This document shows, piece after piece, positions 31,135-42,686 of a stretch of DNA of 64,000 bases. Numbering within the stretch: position 1 is the first letter of the stretch; every line of letters begins with the position of its first letter. The DNA comes from Astragalus membranaceus (taxonomy: Eukaryota; Streptophyta; Magnoliopsida; Fabales; Fabaceae): contig CM076848.1 of the NCBI GenBank assembly GCA_039519185.1, forward strand, positions 32,573,849 through 32,637,848, written 5' to 3'. The translations under genes and the position numbers were made by a program. The notes below the pieces were generated by a model. It was not told the origin of the DNA, searched no databases, and worked only from the letters and a program-made list of their open reading frames with translations.

Positions 31135-32705
31135 AAGAAAATAAAATAAAAAAAATGAATGACCAGGGCCCGCTAGAGCGAAAACCCGAAAGGGCGGTCT
31201 ATGCAAAAGTTAGGGTCGACAAAAGCCCGCTAGACTGAAAACCCGAAAGGTCGGTCTAGGCAAAAATTAGGGCCAGTGAGAGGGGCATAGATATAAAAAT
31301 GGACATGAGAATCTTCGGGAAAGTTCACACCAGGACGATTGGATCCCACAACCGGCAAGAGTCAACTTTTACATCTTCAATTGCAAAAAGGTCGATAAAC
31401 GGGCGATCAAACGACTTGTAATGGGGCAAAAGTCACGTGAAGTTTCCGTGTGTAGTTATCACTTCTTTTCTTGTTATCATTTTCTTATTATTGCAGTTTC
31501 CTAGAAGACTTGTACCACAAAATTCCTATCTTAAATCATTTTGTCTTGTTCTTCACATATCCTTGCATCTATGTTCAATTCATTTAATTTACGTCTCAAG
31601 TAAAATGATTTAAAATTTAGCAAACTTCAAGACGAAGCGTGTTAGTAGCATCTCAACAGTCGAAAAGAGAACCCAATTGGCGGTCGAAGAGAAGGTGAAA
31701 ACTGGTACACTCTCACGCCAAAATTAAAAGAAAAGGGCAACGGAACTCAATAGTCTCGAGGCTACCTTAAAGGTCCCACGTAACATCTCAAAGGGTTCCA
31801 AAAGCATAATTGATAAGACAAGCAAGAAGGGTTAATAGGGTCGGTGAAGGAAAAGGGGAAAACAGTTTGATTGGTCGAGGATCGAGAGTTCGGCGCAATG
31901 GTTCAAGTTCTAAAAATTGACCTTTTATAGAAGAACATTCATTGCATTTTACTGTCAGCTCTGACATTGCATTTTCTCATCATCAAAATTATTTTTATGC
32001 TATCGATTACGCCCTGGAACTGCATGCTATCAGTTACGCCCTGGCATCGCATTTTTAAGTTTTGTGCTATCGGTCACGCCCTGGCACTGCATGCTATCGG
32101 TTACGCCCTGGCATTGCGTTTTTAAGTTTTGTGCTATCGGTTACGTCCTGGCATCGCATCTTAAATTTTGTGCTATCGGTTACTCCCTAGCACTGCATGC
32201 TATCGGTTACGCCCTGGCATCGCATTTTTAAGTTTTGTGCTATCGGTCACGCCCTGGCACTGCATGCTATCGGTTACGCCCTGACATTGCATTTTTAAGT
32301 TTTGTGCTATCGGTTACGCCCTGGCATCGCATCTTAAATTTTGTGCTATCGGTTACGCCCTGGCACTACATGCTATCGGTTACGCCCTGGCATCGCATTT
32401 CAAATTTTGTGCTATCGGTTACGTCCTGGCACTGCATGCTATCGGTTACGCCCTGGCATCGCGGTTTTAAATTTTGTGCTATCGGTTATGCCCTGGCACT
32501 GCATGCTATCAGTTACGCCCTGGCATCGCATTTTAAATTTTATGCTATCGGTTACGCCCTGGCATTTCCCTTTTATTTTATTTCATTTTATTGCGTCATG
32601 AGTCACTGGTTAAAATTGATGTTCATATTTGTACGTATTTCTTACCATGACAAGAAAGATTAGTTCAGCGTGTTATCCAGTAAAAAATAAGTACAGAGGG
32701 GTAAC
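31135..32705 (+). other. Long 3' untranslated region of the Tat/Ogre-like element
   Basis: Begins with two copies of 'gcccgctaga..gaaaacccgaaag' (31167 and 31228), a signature seen downstream of pol in this lineage. It ends in a purine-rich tract AGAGGGGTAAC just before the 3' LTR, a plausible polypurine tract for plus-strand priming. No gene is present. Confidence 0.7.
31995..32575 (+). repeat. Tandem repeat in the 3' untranslated region (about 66- to 70-bp unit)
   Basis: The half-unit TGCTATCGGTTACGCCCTGG occurs about 17 times. It alternates between a short spacer ('cactgca') and a long spacer ('catcgcattttaaattttg'), giving a composite unit of about 66-70 bp repeated some eight times. Frames that cross it (32235-32663 and 32341-32601) give repeated Tyr/Arg/Pro-rich peptides and are artefacts. 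Confidence 0.92.
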
Positions 32706-34614
32706 TGTGAACATCCAATTTTAACCGACAGTTACTTGTTATTTTCAAAAAAGAGTCCCAAAAAAATAAAAAAATAAAATTAATAGTTTGCGTGTGTCAT
32801 GCCTAAACCGTGCGCATGTCCTACTATCGGGGTGCATTATGCGTATTCAAATCACGCACACGTTCATAGTCTTAATGCGAGCGCGCGTTTGTTTCGAGTC
32901 GCATGCGAGTGATTGTGTCGGTACGCGTTATTTTACCGCTTCTATTATATTTATAAATTATGGTGAGATTAATTATCATTAGTGACATAAAAAAAATAAT
33001 AATAAAGTGAAATCAGTTTTAAATAACTGTCCCTTTTATCTTGAATGGTTACACATATAGACAAAAAAATTAAGGCAAATAGAACCAAAAAAAAAGAAAG
33101 TCAGCTCTTTGTTACATGTGGAGACAAAATACAAACAAAAAGAAAGGTACAAAAAAAATAAAAGCAAAAATCAAAATGGGACAGCAACATGCGATTTGCT
33201 GCCTTGCTTTCTCCATGAAGCTACAAGCCCAAACCTCTTTCTTCTTGTCCCTTTGTTTGGTTCCCATTTCTAGCAAAAACATTGCAGCATTGGCAGCAAC
33301 CCTGCTCCATCCCTGCTGCCTCATACTGCCTCCACCAGAGGTTGTTATGCTTTCTTGTCCCCTTGGGTTGTAATCCTCTGGTTTGAGACCACACCTACAC
33401 CACAATCCTTTGCCTATAAATACAAATGAACAGAAACACTGAAAAGGAGGAGGAGAGTAACAGAGACATACAAAACTTATTCTGCTATCAAATTAGAGAG
33501 AAAAATGGAGAGAAACAACTAATACCATTACCATACAGAAAAATCAAATTCTCATAGAGGAAATATTGCTGAGATATTAGGAAGAAGAAGAGCAAGAGCA
33601 AGTAGAAGTTGTGTTGGGTAGGTAACACCACTTCAGAGATTTCAAAGTCAAGTTGGTACGCTACACTCCCTATTTATTTCTTTAAACTCAACAAAATGCA
33701 AAAAATAATCGTATGTCCAATCTCATTGTTTTTTTCTCATATGACTACCATTTTACAATTACTTACCATTATTGCTGCTCTACGTGGTTAAATAAGCTGA
33801 ACATAGAGGAGATATAAAAACTAGCAAGGTTTTGGAAAGCAAAAATACACAAGTAAAGAATAGTGTCATTTGAAGTCAGTACCATGTTTTTTAAGATAGA
33901 ATCATTACTGTCATTTTTTTCTCTAGAAGGTAAAGTAAAGATACACCATAACCAACATAGAGGAAATCTTTTTTTAAAATTAATTAAAGAATAGAACCGA
34001 CATGGAGAACAAGGAATTGTAGAGAGTAAAAATCGAACGAGGGAGAGGAAAGAACATGAGATAAGAACAGTTTTTAGGGAGGAATAGGATGCAAAAACAT
34101 AGTTTTAAAAATTCTGATTTAGCAAAAATTATAGAGGAGAAGAGGATGAAAACAAATCTGTCAAAAAAAAATCAGAACTAACCCCTAAACTCCGACCACC
34201 GCGGGTGGTGGTCGTTCACAAGTACCCTTCACCGCCATCGCTACCGCCGTCGTAGATGCGGTTTTCTTAAAAAAAAACTCACCGTTCGCATCCCCCGGTT
34301 GTCTTCCTCATCATACGCGCGTCAGTCACCAACAACACTGCTGTCGAATTCCGTGGAGAACCACCACGTCGTCATCGCAGCAGCTCCGGCGTAACCCCGG
34401 CTCTTTCGCCGTAGTGACGTCGTTCCCTCACAGCACCGCGAGCTTGTTCCCGTTCGCGCCGTCGTCTTCCTCCCTCCCCTCACAGTGCGCTTCTCTCTCT
34501 TTCACTATTGAGTTGCAAAATTTCATCTTCACTCTCATTGAAAATGTTTGTGCGGCGCTGGTGGTGGAAAATGAGAGAATTAGGGTTGTGGAAATTTCAA
34601 TCTTACCATATACT
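32706..34614 (+). repeat. 3' LTR of the Tat/Ogre-like element, proximal part
   Basis: Starts TGTGAACATCC and extends to the CACTA 4 insertion. A promoter-like CCTATAAATACAAATG is at 33413. Positions 34536-34614 have no counterpart in the truncated 5' LTR. The LTR resumes at 46813. Confidence 0.88.
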
Positions 34615-34639
34615 CACTACCCAAAAACAAAGCTTCAGT

Positions 34640-37600
34640 GGCGCTTCTGTCGCGGCGGTTACCCCCAACCACCGTCGCTCATTTCAACGCTCGCGGCGGT
34701 TGCATTTACCGCCTCCAACCAGGAACACTGACGGCGGTTCCAATTGTGTTGCGGCGGTTCTAATTTTTTATGTCGCGCGCTATTTTATTTTCATTCCCCG
34801 CTAACTGCAATCCATTTTCCTCTCAGACACTTAGGGTTCCTCTCTGTTCAGTACCCATTTTCCTCTCTGTTCAGGTTCCACCACCAACATCAACGAGAGA
34901 AGGAAAATCGCTTCAACCCTTTGAAAATTGCTTCAGCCGTTAATTCTTCAGGAAGAAATTTCAACAAGGAAAATCGCTTCAACCCTTTGCTTCCATTACT
35001 GTCGCTTGCTTCAGGTAAAAATTCGCTTCAACCCTCTTCGTCTCTTCGTCTCTTCCTCTCTTTGATCTTTCTTTCTGTAACATAATTATGTTTTCCTTGT
35101 TGTAACTGGGTAGGGTTTGGATGTTTCAGCAATACTAGAAACCGTATGTTTCAGCAATGCTAGCAACCACATATATTTCATGATTATTGAGTAGTTGACT
35201 ATTTCTGGAATTTGCTTGTATAAAATCCTTTCTGGAATTTGAGTTGTTGTTTGTTTCTTGATTCTTGGAATTTGGCACTGAAATTTGACAGTAAAGCATA
35301 GTGCTTCAAAAAATAGGAAATCGTAGGATTGGGATGGGGTTTCAAAGAGGAATCTTTTTAAATTGGAATTTGATATTAAGATGATTCAGTGGATGCTACT
35401 TTGTGTTAGCTCTGTTAATAATTAGGTGACTGTGAATCACATCCCTGAAGTTTCAAGTTGCACAGTTTGTATGGCTAATAGTTAGCAAACTTGCATTCAA
35501 TTTATCTTGTTTATTGAATGCTGATTCGTTTTTCCAGGGCATTGATATTGTATATAAATCTGCATGAATTTTCTTGATTAGTTTTCAAATAAATCTAATC
35601 ATAATTAAATTCTTAATCACTTTAACAATCAATACTTGTCACCAAAATAAGACTTGAGATAGCCGTTATGAAATTTAGTCGAGGAATAACCTTGGTGAAG
35701 CCTCATAGTAACATATTTGTTGCCTTATTTGATTCAGATTTTATCTAAAACCTTTAATTTGATTCAGATTTTATATCTCACAATATTTGTTGCATATATT
35801 CACTGAGCAAGTTTACTAATAGCTTGTCTTTGAGAGTGAAATACTATTAGAGTTGAAAATGGGTTTTGAGATTGGATTTATTTTTCATGAGCTTAATTGA
35901 TTGGAATTCCTCAGTAATGGTTTGAAACTCTTGCTAACTTAGGTTCTATTAGGCATCAGCTTAATTGATTGGAATTCCTTCATCTCGCTACACGGTTGCT
36001 GGCTTTTGTGGGGTGAACTCCTGAACAAGGTAACTCAATTTTTGGCTTCCTGATGTTTATCATGCTTCGTGCATATTTATCTTTAATGTTTTTGTGCATT
36101 TCTGATAGCAAGTAGGTAATTTTTGGCCGCCGCTGGCCTTTTTAACCGCCGCCGTTAACAATGTTTTGCGTAGTGTCGCCAACAGCTAGTATTGCATTTT
36201 TCAACTCCATATTAGCTGATTTCAAAATAATAAACATTTTGGTCTATAATTATTAATAGAAATTAGTTTGAATCCTAAGACAGAGACAGAGTCCTAAACA
36301 GGAGTTACTCTCATGTGACAGAACTAAAATCCTTAGACTCTTGTTCTTAGTATAGGGACAAACGTTATTATCACTAACTAATATGCATGGAATGGTTGGG
36401 GAACAATATTAGTATAGTAGATGTATAGACAGCAGCTGAATATGAACTGAAAGCTAGTGTAAGTTGACATTCATATGTAGATCAAGTCTTTTCTGTTTTA
36501 TGGTTAAGTTTTTTCCCATAGCATAGATATATAGCTATCGATTTCAAACCAGACAATATTGATGTTGACCTTCGCCATGTGCGATTTACCATGTGTACCC
36601 AATAATACATGACATTTAACTAGCTATAGTTAGAGCTGCCAATCTGTGTCTATAAATAGGAGCATATATTATGCATGGTATGTACAGAAAATTAGGAGAG
36701 AAATCAGAGAATTATAAAGTAGAAGTCTAATAATTGTTTTAAAATAAGATGGTTGCTACAAAAAATAACCGCATTCTACTTGTGATTTTTGAGAGTGAAA
36801 TACTATTAGAGTTGAAAATGGGTTTTGAGATTGGATTTATTTTTCACGAGCTTAATTGATTGGAATTCCTCAGTAATGGTTTGAAACTCTTTCTAACTTA
36901 GGTTCTATTAGGCATCAGCTTAATTGATTGGAATTCCTTCATCTCGCTACACGGTTGCTGGCTTTTGTGGGGTGAACTCCTGAACAAGGTAACTCAATTT
37001 TTGGCTTCCTGATGTTTATCATGCTTCGTGCATATTTATCTTTAATGTTTTTGTGCAACCTTAGTTTGTTATTCATAATTCATTACTCTGTTTTTCGGAC
37101 CTTCTCAAACTCTGAAAAGAGGAGTTGTGACGTATAAAGTGGCTGTGACAGTAGAGATCATCACACATATAACGCATATCTAACAACCTCTATTCGTACT
37201 CTGAAAAGAGGAGTTGTGTCTTAGGTTTGGAGACATAAGGCTGTTTAACATTAGTGTGTAAGGTTTGGAGACATAAGGTTGTTTAACATTCCGTTGTGTT
37301 CAACTAATAGGTCCATTTTGAATTTTATGTTCTTTTTTAGATTGTTTTTCTTAGAATCAGCAATTAATTTTGTAATTATGTTGATTGCCCTTTGATTGAT
37401 TCTAGTATTGATTTGCTTCCTATTTTAACTTTTGGGTTTAGGGCTAGAAACAGAAAGAAGTACAATCGCTAAGTTCTTGATTCGATTTCCATTACTGTCT
37501 GTTGCTTCAGGTACAGTTCTCTTCCTCCTCTTCGTATCATTCTAGACTTGTTTTATATTGAGATAACACACATGTTGTTCTACGTTGTTCCTCAGTTTGG

Positions 37601-37793
37601 TTTTAGGATTGTAATATATATGTTCTTGATGGGTTACATTGTATGTATGACTAATTAGGATAAGTTTATTTGAAGGTGTTGGTAGAAAGATAAAAAGAAA
37701 GAAATTGTAATTTTGTGAATCAAAACCCTAACCCACTTTTATGTGTGAACTGATTTATTTTGCCGTTCCTTTAATGATTCTGATGTTTTAGCA
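34640..37793 (+). other. CACTA 4 5' region upstream of TNP2
   Basis: About 3.1 kb of promoter and leader-like DNA. 34780-35085 is CT-rich with repeated 'ggaaaatcgcttcaaccctt' words. An exact-looking 270-bp direct duplication lies at 35829-36098 and 36788-37057, and a copy of the element's 3' terminus at 36125-36175. No conserved protein is present. Confidence 0.6.
36125..36175 (+). repeat. Internal 51-bp copy of the CACTA 4 3' terminus
   Basis: The sequence ending in GTTAACAATGTTTTGCGTAGTG is the same as 46759-46809 over about 50 bp, including the terminal CACTA-complement. The flanking bases (TCG after it) do not match the ACT target duplication of the outer element. Confidence 0.85.
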
Positions 37794-40700
37794 ATGGATA
37801 AGTCCTGGATTACAAAGCCGCGAAACACAGATGAGTATGTGAAAGGGGTAAAGGAATTCATTAATTTTGCCTTTAAACATCATGCGGTAAATGGGAAAAT
37901 ATTATGTCCTTGTCAAGAATGTGGCTTCAAAAAAAGGAGGACTTGGGATATGGTATATGACCACTTAAGATGTACACCGTTTCCAATAGGATATACCTGT
38001 TGGTCCTATCATGGGGAGAAAAAGTCAAACCATAACGCCTCATGCAGTAGCACTCTACATGCAGCTCAAAGCACAACTATTGAAAATCCCATCCAAAATA
38101 TGATTAATGATGCTTTTGGTGTTGATGGGGACTGTGCAAATGAAGTGCCAGTTGCATCCAATGTAGAGTTTGAGAGAGATGAGGATGTGATGCAAAATAC
38201 CACTCAAGAAGGGAATGAAGCCAAAGAATTTTATGAATTAGCAAGAGATGGAGAACAACCCTTGTATGAAGGGTGTACAAATTATTCAAGGTTATCTTTT
38301 TTGGTGAAGTTGTATCATATCAAATGCTTATGCGGAATGAGTGACAAGGCCATGACAATGATTTTAGAACTTCTCCAAGACGCATTTAAACATGCAAAGA
38401 TCCCAAGTTCATTTTATGAGGCAAAGAAAACAATCACCAAACTTGGTTTGAACTATGAAAAGATACATGCATGTCCGAATAATTGTATGCTGTATTGGGG
38501 AAATAGGGAAGATGAAGTGAGGGAAAGTTGTAAAGTTTGTCACACTTCTAGATGGAAATCAAGGGAAAAGCCTAGGGGTACTCAGGTGAACACTGATGAC
38601 AATAGTGTGAAGAAAGTGCCTGCAAAAGTTCTTCGTTACTTTCCTTTAAAGCCTCGATTACAAAGACTATTTTTATGTTCGAAGACAGCCGAGGACATGA
38701 GATGGCATGCTATTAATAATAACAATGATGGAATGATGCGGCATCCTAGAGATTCTGAAGCATGGAAACGATTTGACTCAACACACTCTTGGTTTGCATC
38801 CGATTCACGAAATGTTCGTCTTGGGTTAGCTACTGATGGCTTTAATCCCTTCGGTGTTATGAGTTCAAATTATAGTATTTGGCCGGTTATTCTCTTTCCA
38901 TACAACACTCCTCCATGGGTGTGCATGAAGCAGACATCTTTTATAATTTCAATGATAATTCCTGGAAAAAAAATGCCAGGCAATAATATAAATATCTATC
39001 TGCAACCTCTTATCAAAGAGTTAAATGAATTATGGACAACAGGTGTGGATTCTTATGATTCTTTCAATCGTGACATGTTTAAATTGCATGCAGCGTTAAT
39101 GTGGACAATAAGTGATTTTCCCGGGCTAGGAACACTTTCTGGGTGGAACACATACACCGGACTTGCTTGCCCATCGTGTAACTTTGACTCTATTCCCCGT
39201 CGTCTTCCTCATAGCAGAAAGTGGTGTTTCATGGGTCATCGTCGTTTTCTTGACAGGAGGCACAAATTTAGATTGAATCGGATTCGTTTCAATGGTAAGC
39301 AAGATATGCGTAGTCCAGCCAAAAAAGTTGTTTGGTTCTGATATTCTTGAGCAGGTTTCTAACATTGATGCAACATTTGGACTAAGACCAGAGAATGAGG
39401 GGACAATAAAAAGAACAAGAGGTGGGCGACTTCCACAGGGTACCACTCAACAATGGAAAAAGAAAAGTATATTCTTTGAACTTCCATATTGGAAAGATAA
39501 CTGTTTGCGCCATAATCTTGATGTGATGCACATTGAAAAGAATGTATGTAATAATATCATACACACTTTGCTAAATGATAGTGCAAAGTCAAAAGATCAC
39601 ATAAATGCTCGAAGAGATCTGAAAGATATGGGCATAAGACCCGACCTTTGGCCAGATGAAAATGGAAAATATCCTTTAGCTGTCTTTACAATGACTAAAA
39701 TGGGCAAGAGAGCTTTTTTTGGCAACTTTAAAGAACATGACCGTGCCCGATGGTTATTCGAGCAACATTTCTAGGTGCATTGACTTAGATAATCTCAAGT
39801 TGAATGGAATGTTAAAAAGTCATGATTGTCATGTATTGATGGAGCAGTTGCTACCGTTAGCCATGCGAACATCATTGCCCAATGAGGTTTCAGCAGTGTT
39901 GAGTGAGTTATGCGCATTCTTTAGACAAATATGCAGTAAAGTATTGAAAATTGAAGATTTGGACAAATTGCATAATCAAATTGTCCTCACTTTATGCCAC
40001 ATGGAAATGTTATTTCCTCCTTCATTTTTCACTGTTATGGTTCACTTAGTTGTTCACCTTGTCGAAGAAGCTAAGCTTGGAGGTCCTGTCCATTATCGTT
40101 GGATGTATCCAATAGAGAGGTAAAACACATGTGTTAACTTCTTTTTCATGTTTCAATTTGAGAATGTAATGGTTATTCTAAATGACATTTGCATGGTTTA
40201 GAAATAGGTATCTTGGACATTTAAAATCCTACGTTCGTAATAAAGCACGTCCGGAAGGGTCTATAGCAGAAGGTTACCTAATGGAAGAAATCCTTACCTT
40301 TTGTTCAAGGTATTTAGACAATATTGAAACAAGATTGAATAGACGTCCTCGTGTAGACGATGAACCCGATGCCATGCAGGCTCAGTCACGAATAACTGAA
40401 CTATTTCCTATAATTGGAAAGTCGGTTGGTGGTTCTTCGTATTTTACCCTTACACCAAGAGAAAAGTTACAAGCTCATCGACACGTGTTAACAAATTGTC
40501 AAGTTGTTGATTATTATCTTCAGTAAGTGATTCTTCACTTAGATTGATTGTTCATTTTATTTTTCAGCACATCTAATACTAAATAATTAAATAGGCAATA
40601 TAGAACTATTGTGCGAAGGAAACTTAGGACAAAAAATGCTTCTGAGATAGACAAAAAGGTTCATAGAGAATTCGTTTGTTGGTTCGCCAATCGTGTAAGT

Positions 40701-41472
40701 GTTTATGCTATTTGTATATCATTAATATTTTAACAGGGACGTGACTAACAATCTACATTATGACATCCAGATTAGGAATAATCTTGACACTCTTAGCATA
40801 CAAGATAAAGATGTTCTTGTTAGTCTTGCACAAGGTCCTTTTAATCAAGCTAGAAGGTTCACCGCATTTAATGTTAATGGTTACAAATTTCGGACCTTAC
40901 AACGAGACAAGTTTTTAAAAACTCAAAATAGTGGAGTTTTTGGCATGTTTGGAACGAGAAGTTATTCAAGCAGTAGTGATACCCAAATGAGGTTTGGAGG
41001 GGTGCCTTACTATGGACGATTGGTAGACATCATTGAGTTGAGCTATAGTGGCTTCACAGTAGTCATGTTTAAATGTGAATGGGCTAATACCACCAATCCA
41101 AGAGGTATGAAGATGGATAAGTTGGGCTTTACCTCTATCAACTTTGCACGACTTATACATGGTGGAGAACATGAAGATGATGAACCATACATTAGAGCTT
41201 CTGAAGCTCAAATGGTCTATTATGTAGAGGATGAGAATGAACAAGATTGGAGGATACCGGTTCATTTGAAACCAAGAGACTTGTACGACATGGGTGAAGA
41301 TGAGAATGAAATTGTGGCATCAAATGAGACATACCCATCACAAAATTTGGAACAATTATTCTTGGATGATAATACACACATTCCATTGGCAAGAGCAGTT
41401 TTAGATAATGAACCTGAAAGTTCAGCAGTTAATGAAAATATTGATGACGATGATCCGGATATGGTTTTATGA
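37794..41472 (+). pseudogene. TNP2-type CACTA transposase with two frameshifts
   Basis: The ATG at 37794 opens MDKSWITKPRNTDEYVKGVK, a transposase-associated zinc-binding domain (CPCQECGFKKR, about residues 40-50). A large TNP2 region follows (TDGFNPFG, WPVILFPYN, ALMWTISDFPGLGTLSGW, LPYWKDNCLRHNLDVMHIEK, GPVHYRWMYPIER), then DUF4218- and DUF4216-like parts to the stop at 41472. Likely introns: 40120-40207, 40523-40594 and a very short 40695-40736. Frame changes occur near 39325 (after an A6 run) and within the T8 run 39712-39719. They could be true lesions or homopolymer errors. The protein would cut at the CACTA ends. Without the two shifts this would be a full-length catalytic transposase gene. 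Confidence 0.88.
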
Positions 41473-41984
41473 ATGTGATTGGTAGTTCAATAATTTCATA
41501 TGTGCACATTAGTTCTGATTTTTGTCTTGATTATCTTTATCTTAATTCCAATTCTGGGTGGTTTCCAGAATTGAGGAAATATAAAGAATGTCTTTGTTTC
41601 AATTACTCTTCAATCTTCTGTTTTATCTGTGTTTTTTATTTTTAATATAAATTGTCGGAACTATTGAACGTTTTTGTTGACAATTTATATGCTTTGGATA
41701 ATTTAGATGTTTTTGAGAGATGTTATCAGGCTTCATTCCCCTCAAGTACAGCTTAGTATAGCTTTACATCTAATCTATACCAAATACTACAAACACATAT
41801 TTTCAGTTCAGCTATTGGTACATCTAATTATATTTCATGTACCTTTACATCTAATTATATTTCATGTACACACACTTAGGCAGGGATTGTGCATTACACG
41901 ACTTGCTAAATTATCAGTATAGAATGGTTAGAACTAAACTTCATATCAGAAAATGTCTTAGAGCTTAGAAAGTTGAAGAAGAAA

Positions 41985-42085
41985 AATATAATTATCATCG
42001 AATCCTTTCAATGCTTTTGCAACTTTCCTTGCACAAGCTTCACAGTGCATATCAACCTTAAGTACTATCTCTGGAGAAATAGTGT
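41985..42085 (-). pseudogene. Captured HMA (heavy-metal-associated) domain fragment
   Basis: On the minus strand this reads SPEIVLKVDMHCEACARKVA, then KALKGFDD. The MHCEAC motif is the metal-binding CxxC of HMA domains in plant isoprenylated metallochaperones (HIPP type). Only the first beta-alpha part of the domain is present, so it is a captured exon piece and not a gene. Confidence 0.75.
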
Positions 42086-42326
42086 AAGATAACTCCTACT
42101 TCACCCATTTCTATGTCACTGGACCGTTTAATGCAGAATAGACAACATACATTGCACACCATTGCTGAGTCAGCATATTCAAAGCTACCCTTCATTTTTC
42201 TGACTCTGTTGGCCTACAACTTTTGGCCGTAGCAAAGATACTAGTACCATTCTTCTTTATTGTCATGATGAACTGTAGAATGGAGGAGTTAACATATTTT
42301 TAGAAATTTTTATAATTATTCAATAA

Positions 42327-42510
42327 TCTAGTTCTAGTTTTTAGTTTCAGTTCTAGTTTTCAGTTAATATTTTCAGTTCTAGTTTTCAGTTCTAGTTTCT
42401 AGTTTTCAGTTCTAGTTTCTAGTTTTCAGTTTCTAGTTTTCAGTACTAGTTTTCAGTTAATATTTTCAGTTCTAGTTTTTAGTTTTCAGTTCTAGTTTTC
42501 AGTACTAGTA
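42327..42510. repeat. Simple tandem repeat (AGTTTTCAGTTCT units)
   Basis: AGTTCTAGTTTTC and AGTTTCTAGTTTTC alternate over about 180 bp in the spacer ahead of the Transposase_24 gene. Confidence 0.85.
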
Positions 42511-42686
42511 ATGATATTTGAGTTCTAGTTTCAGCTCTGGCTATCATGCTTGTTTTCAGTTTCAGTGTCCAATCAATTTTATATATTTTTCTATTTTTAG
42601 CTCTTGTGAATATTGTATTTGGTATATATGTCTTTCCTTAATATTTTCATCATGCTTTATTTGTTCAATCATTTCATCAGGTAGGT

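Larger units (their letters stand above)
41473..42686. other. Spacer between the two CACTA 4 genes
   Basis: Contains the captured HMA fragment (41985-42085, minus) and an AGTTTTCAGTTCT repeat (42327-42510), both listed separately. The rest is non-coding. Confidence 0.55.

Noticed and set aside
31995..32575. Regular repeats with short spacers that could be mistaken for a CRISPR array
   Set aside because: Spacers are themselves repeated and alternate between two forms, the context is a plant retroelement, and no cas genes exist. It is a tandem repeat.
32235..32663. 142- and 86-codon frames with repeated Tyr-Arg-Pro peptides
   Set aside because: They arise only from the tandem repeat, in two frames at once.
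29623..33405. 97-codon minus-strand frames (29623-29916 and 33112-33405) that look conserved in two copies
   Set aside because: They are the same LTR segment present twice; similarity reflects LTR duplication, and no domain is present.
36125..36175. Considered as the true 3' end of CACTA 4
   Set aside because: The bases after it (TCG) do not match the ACT at the left end, whereas 46810-46812 do, and the transposon genes lie beyond it.
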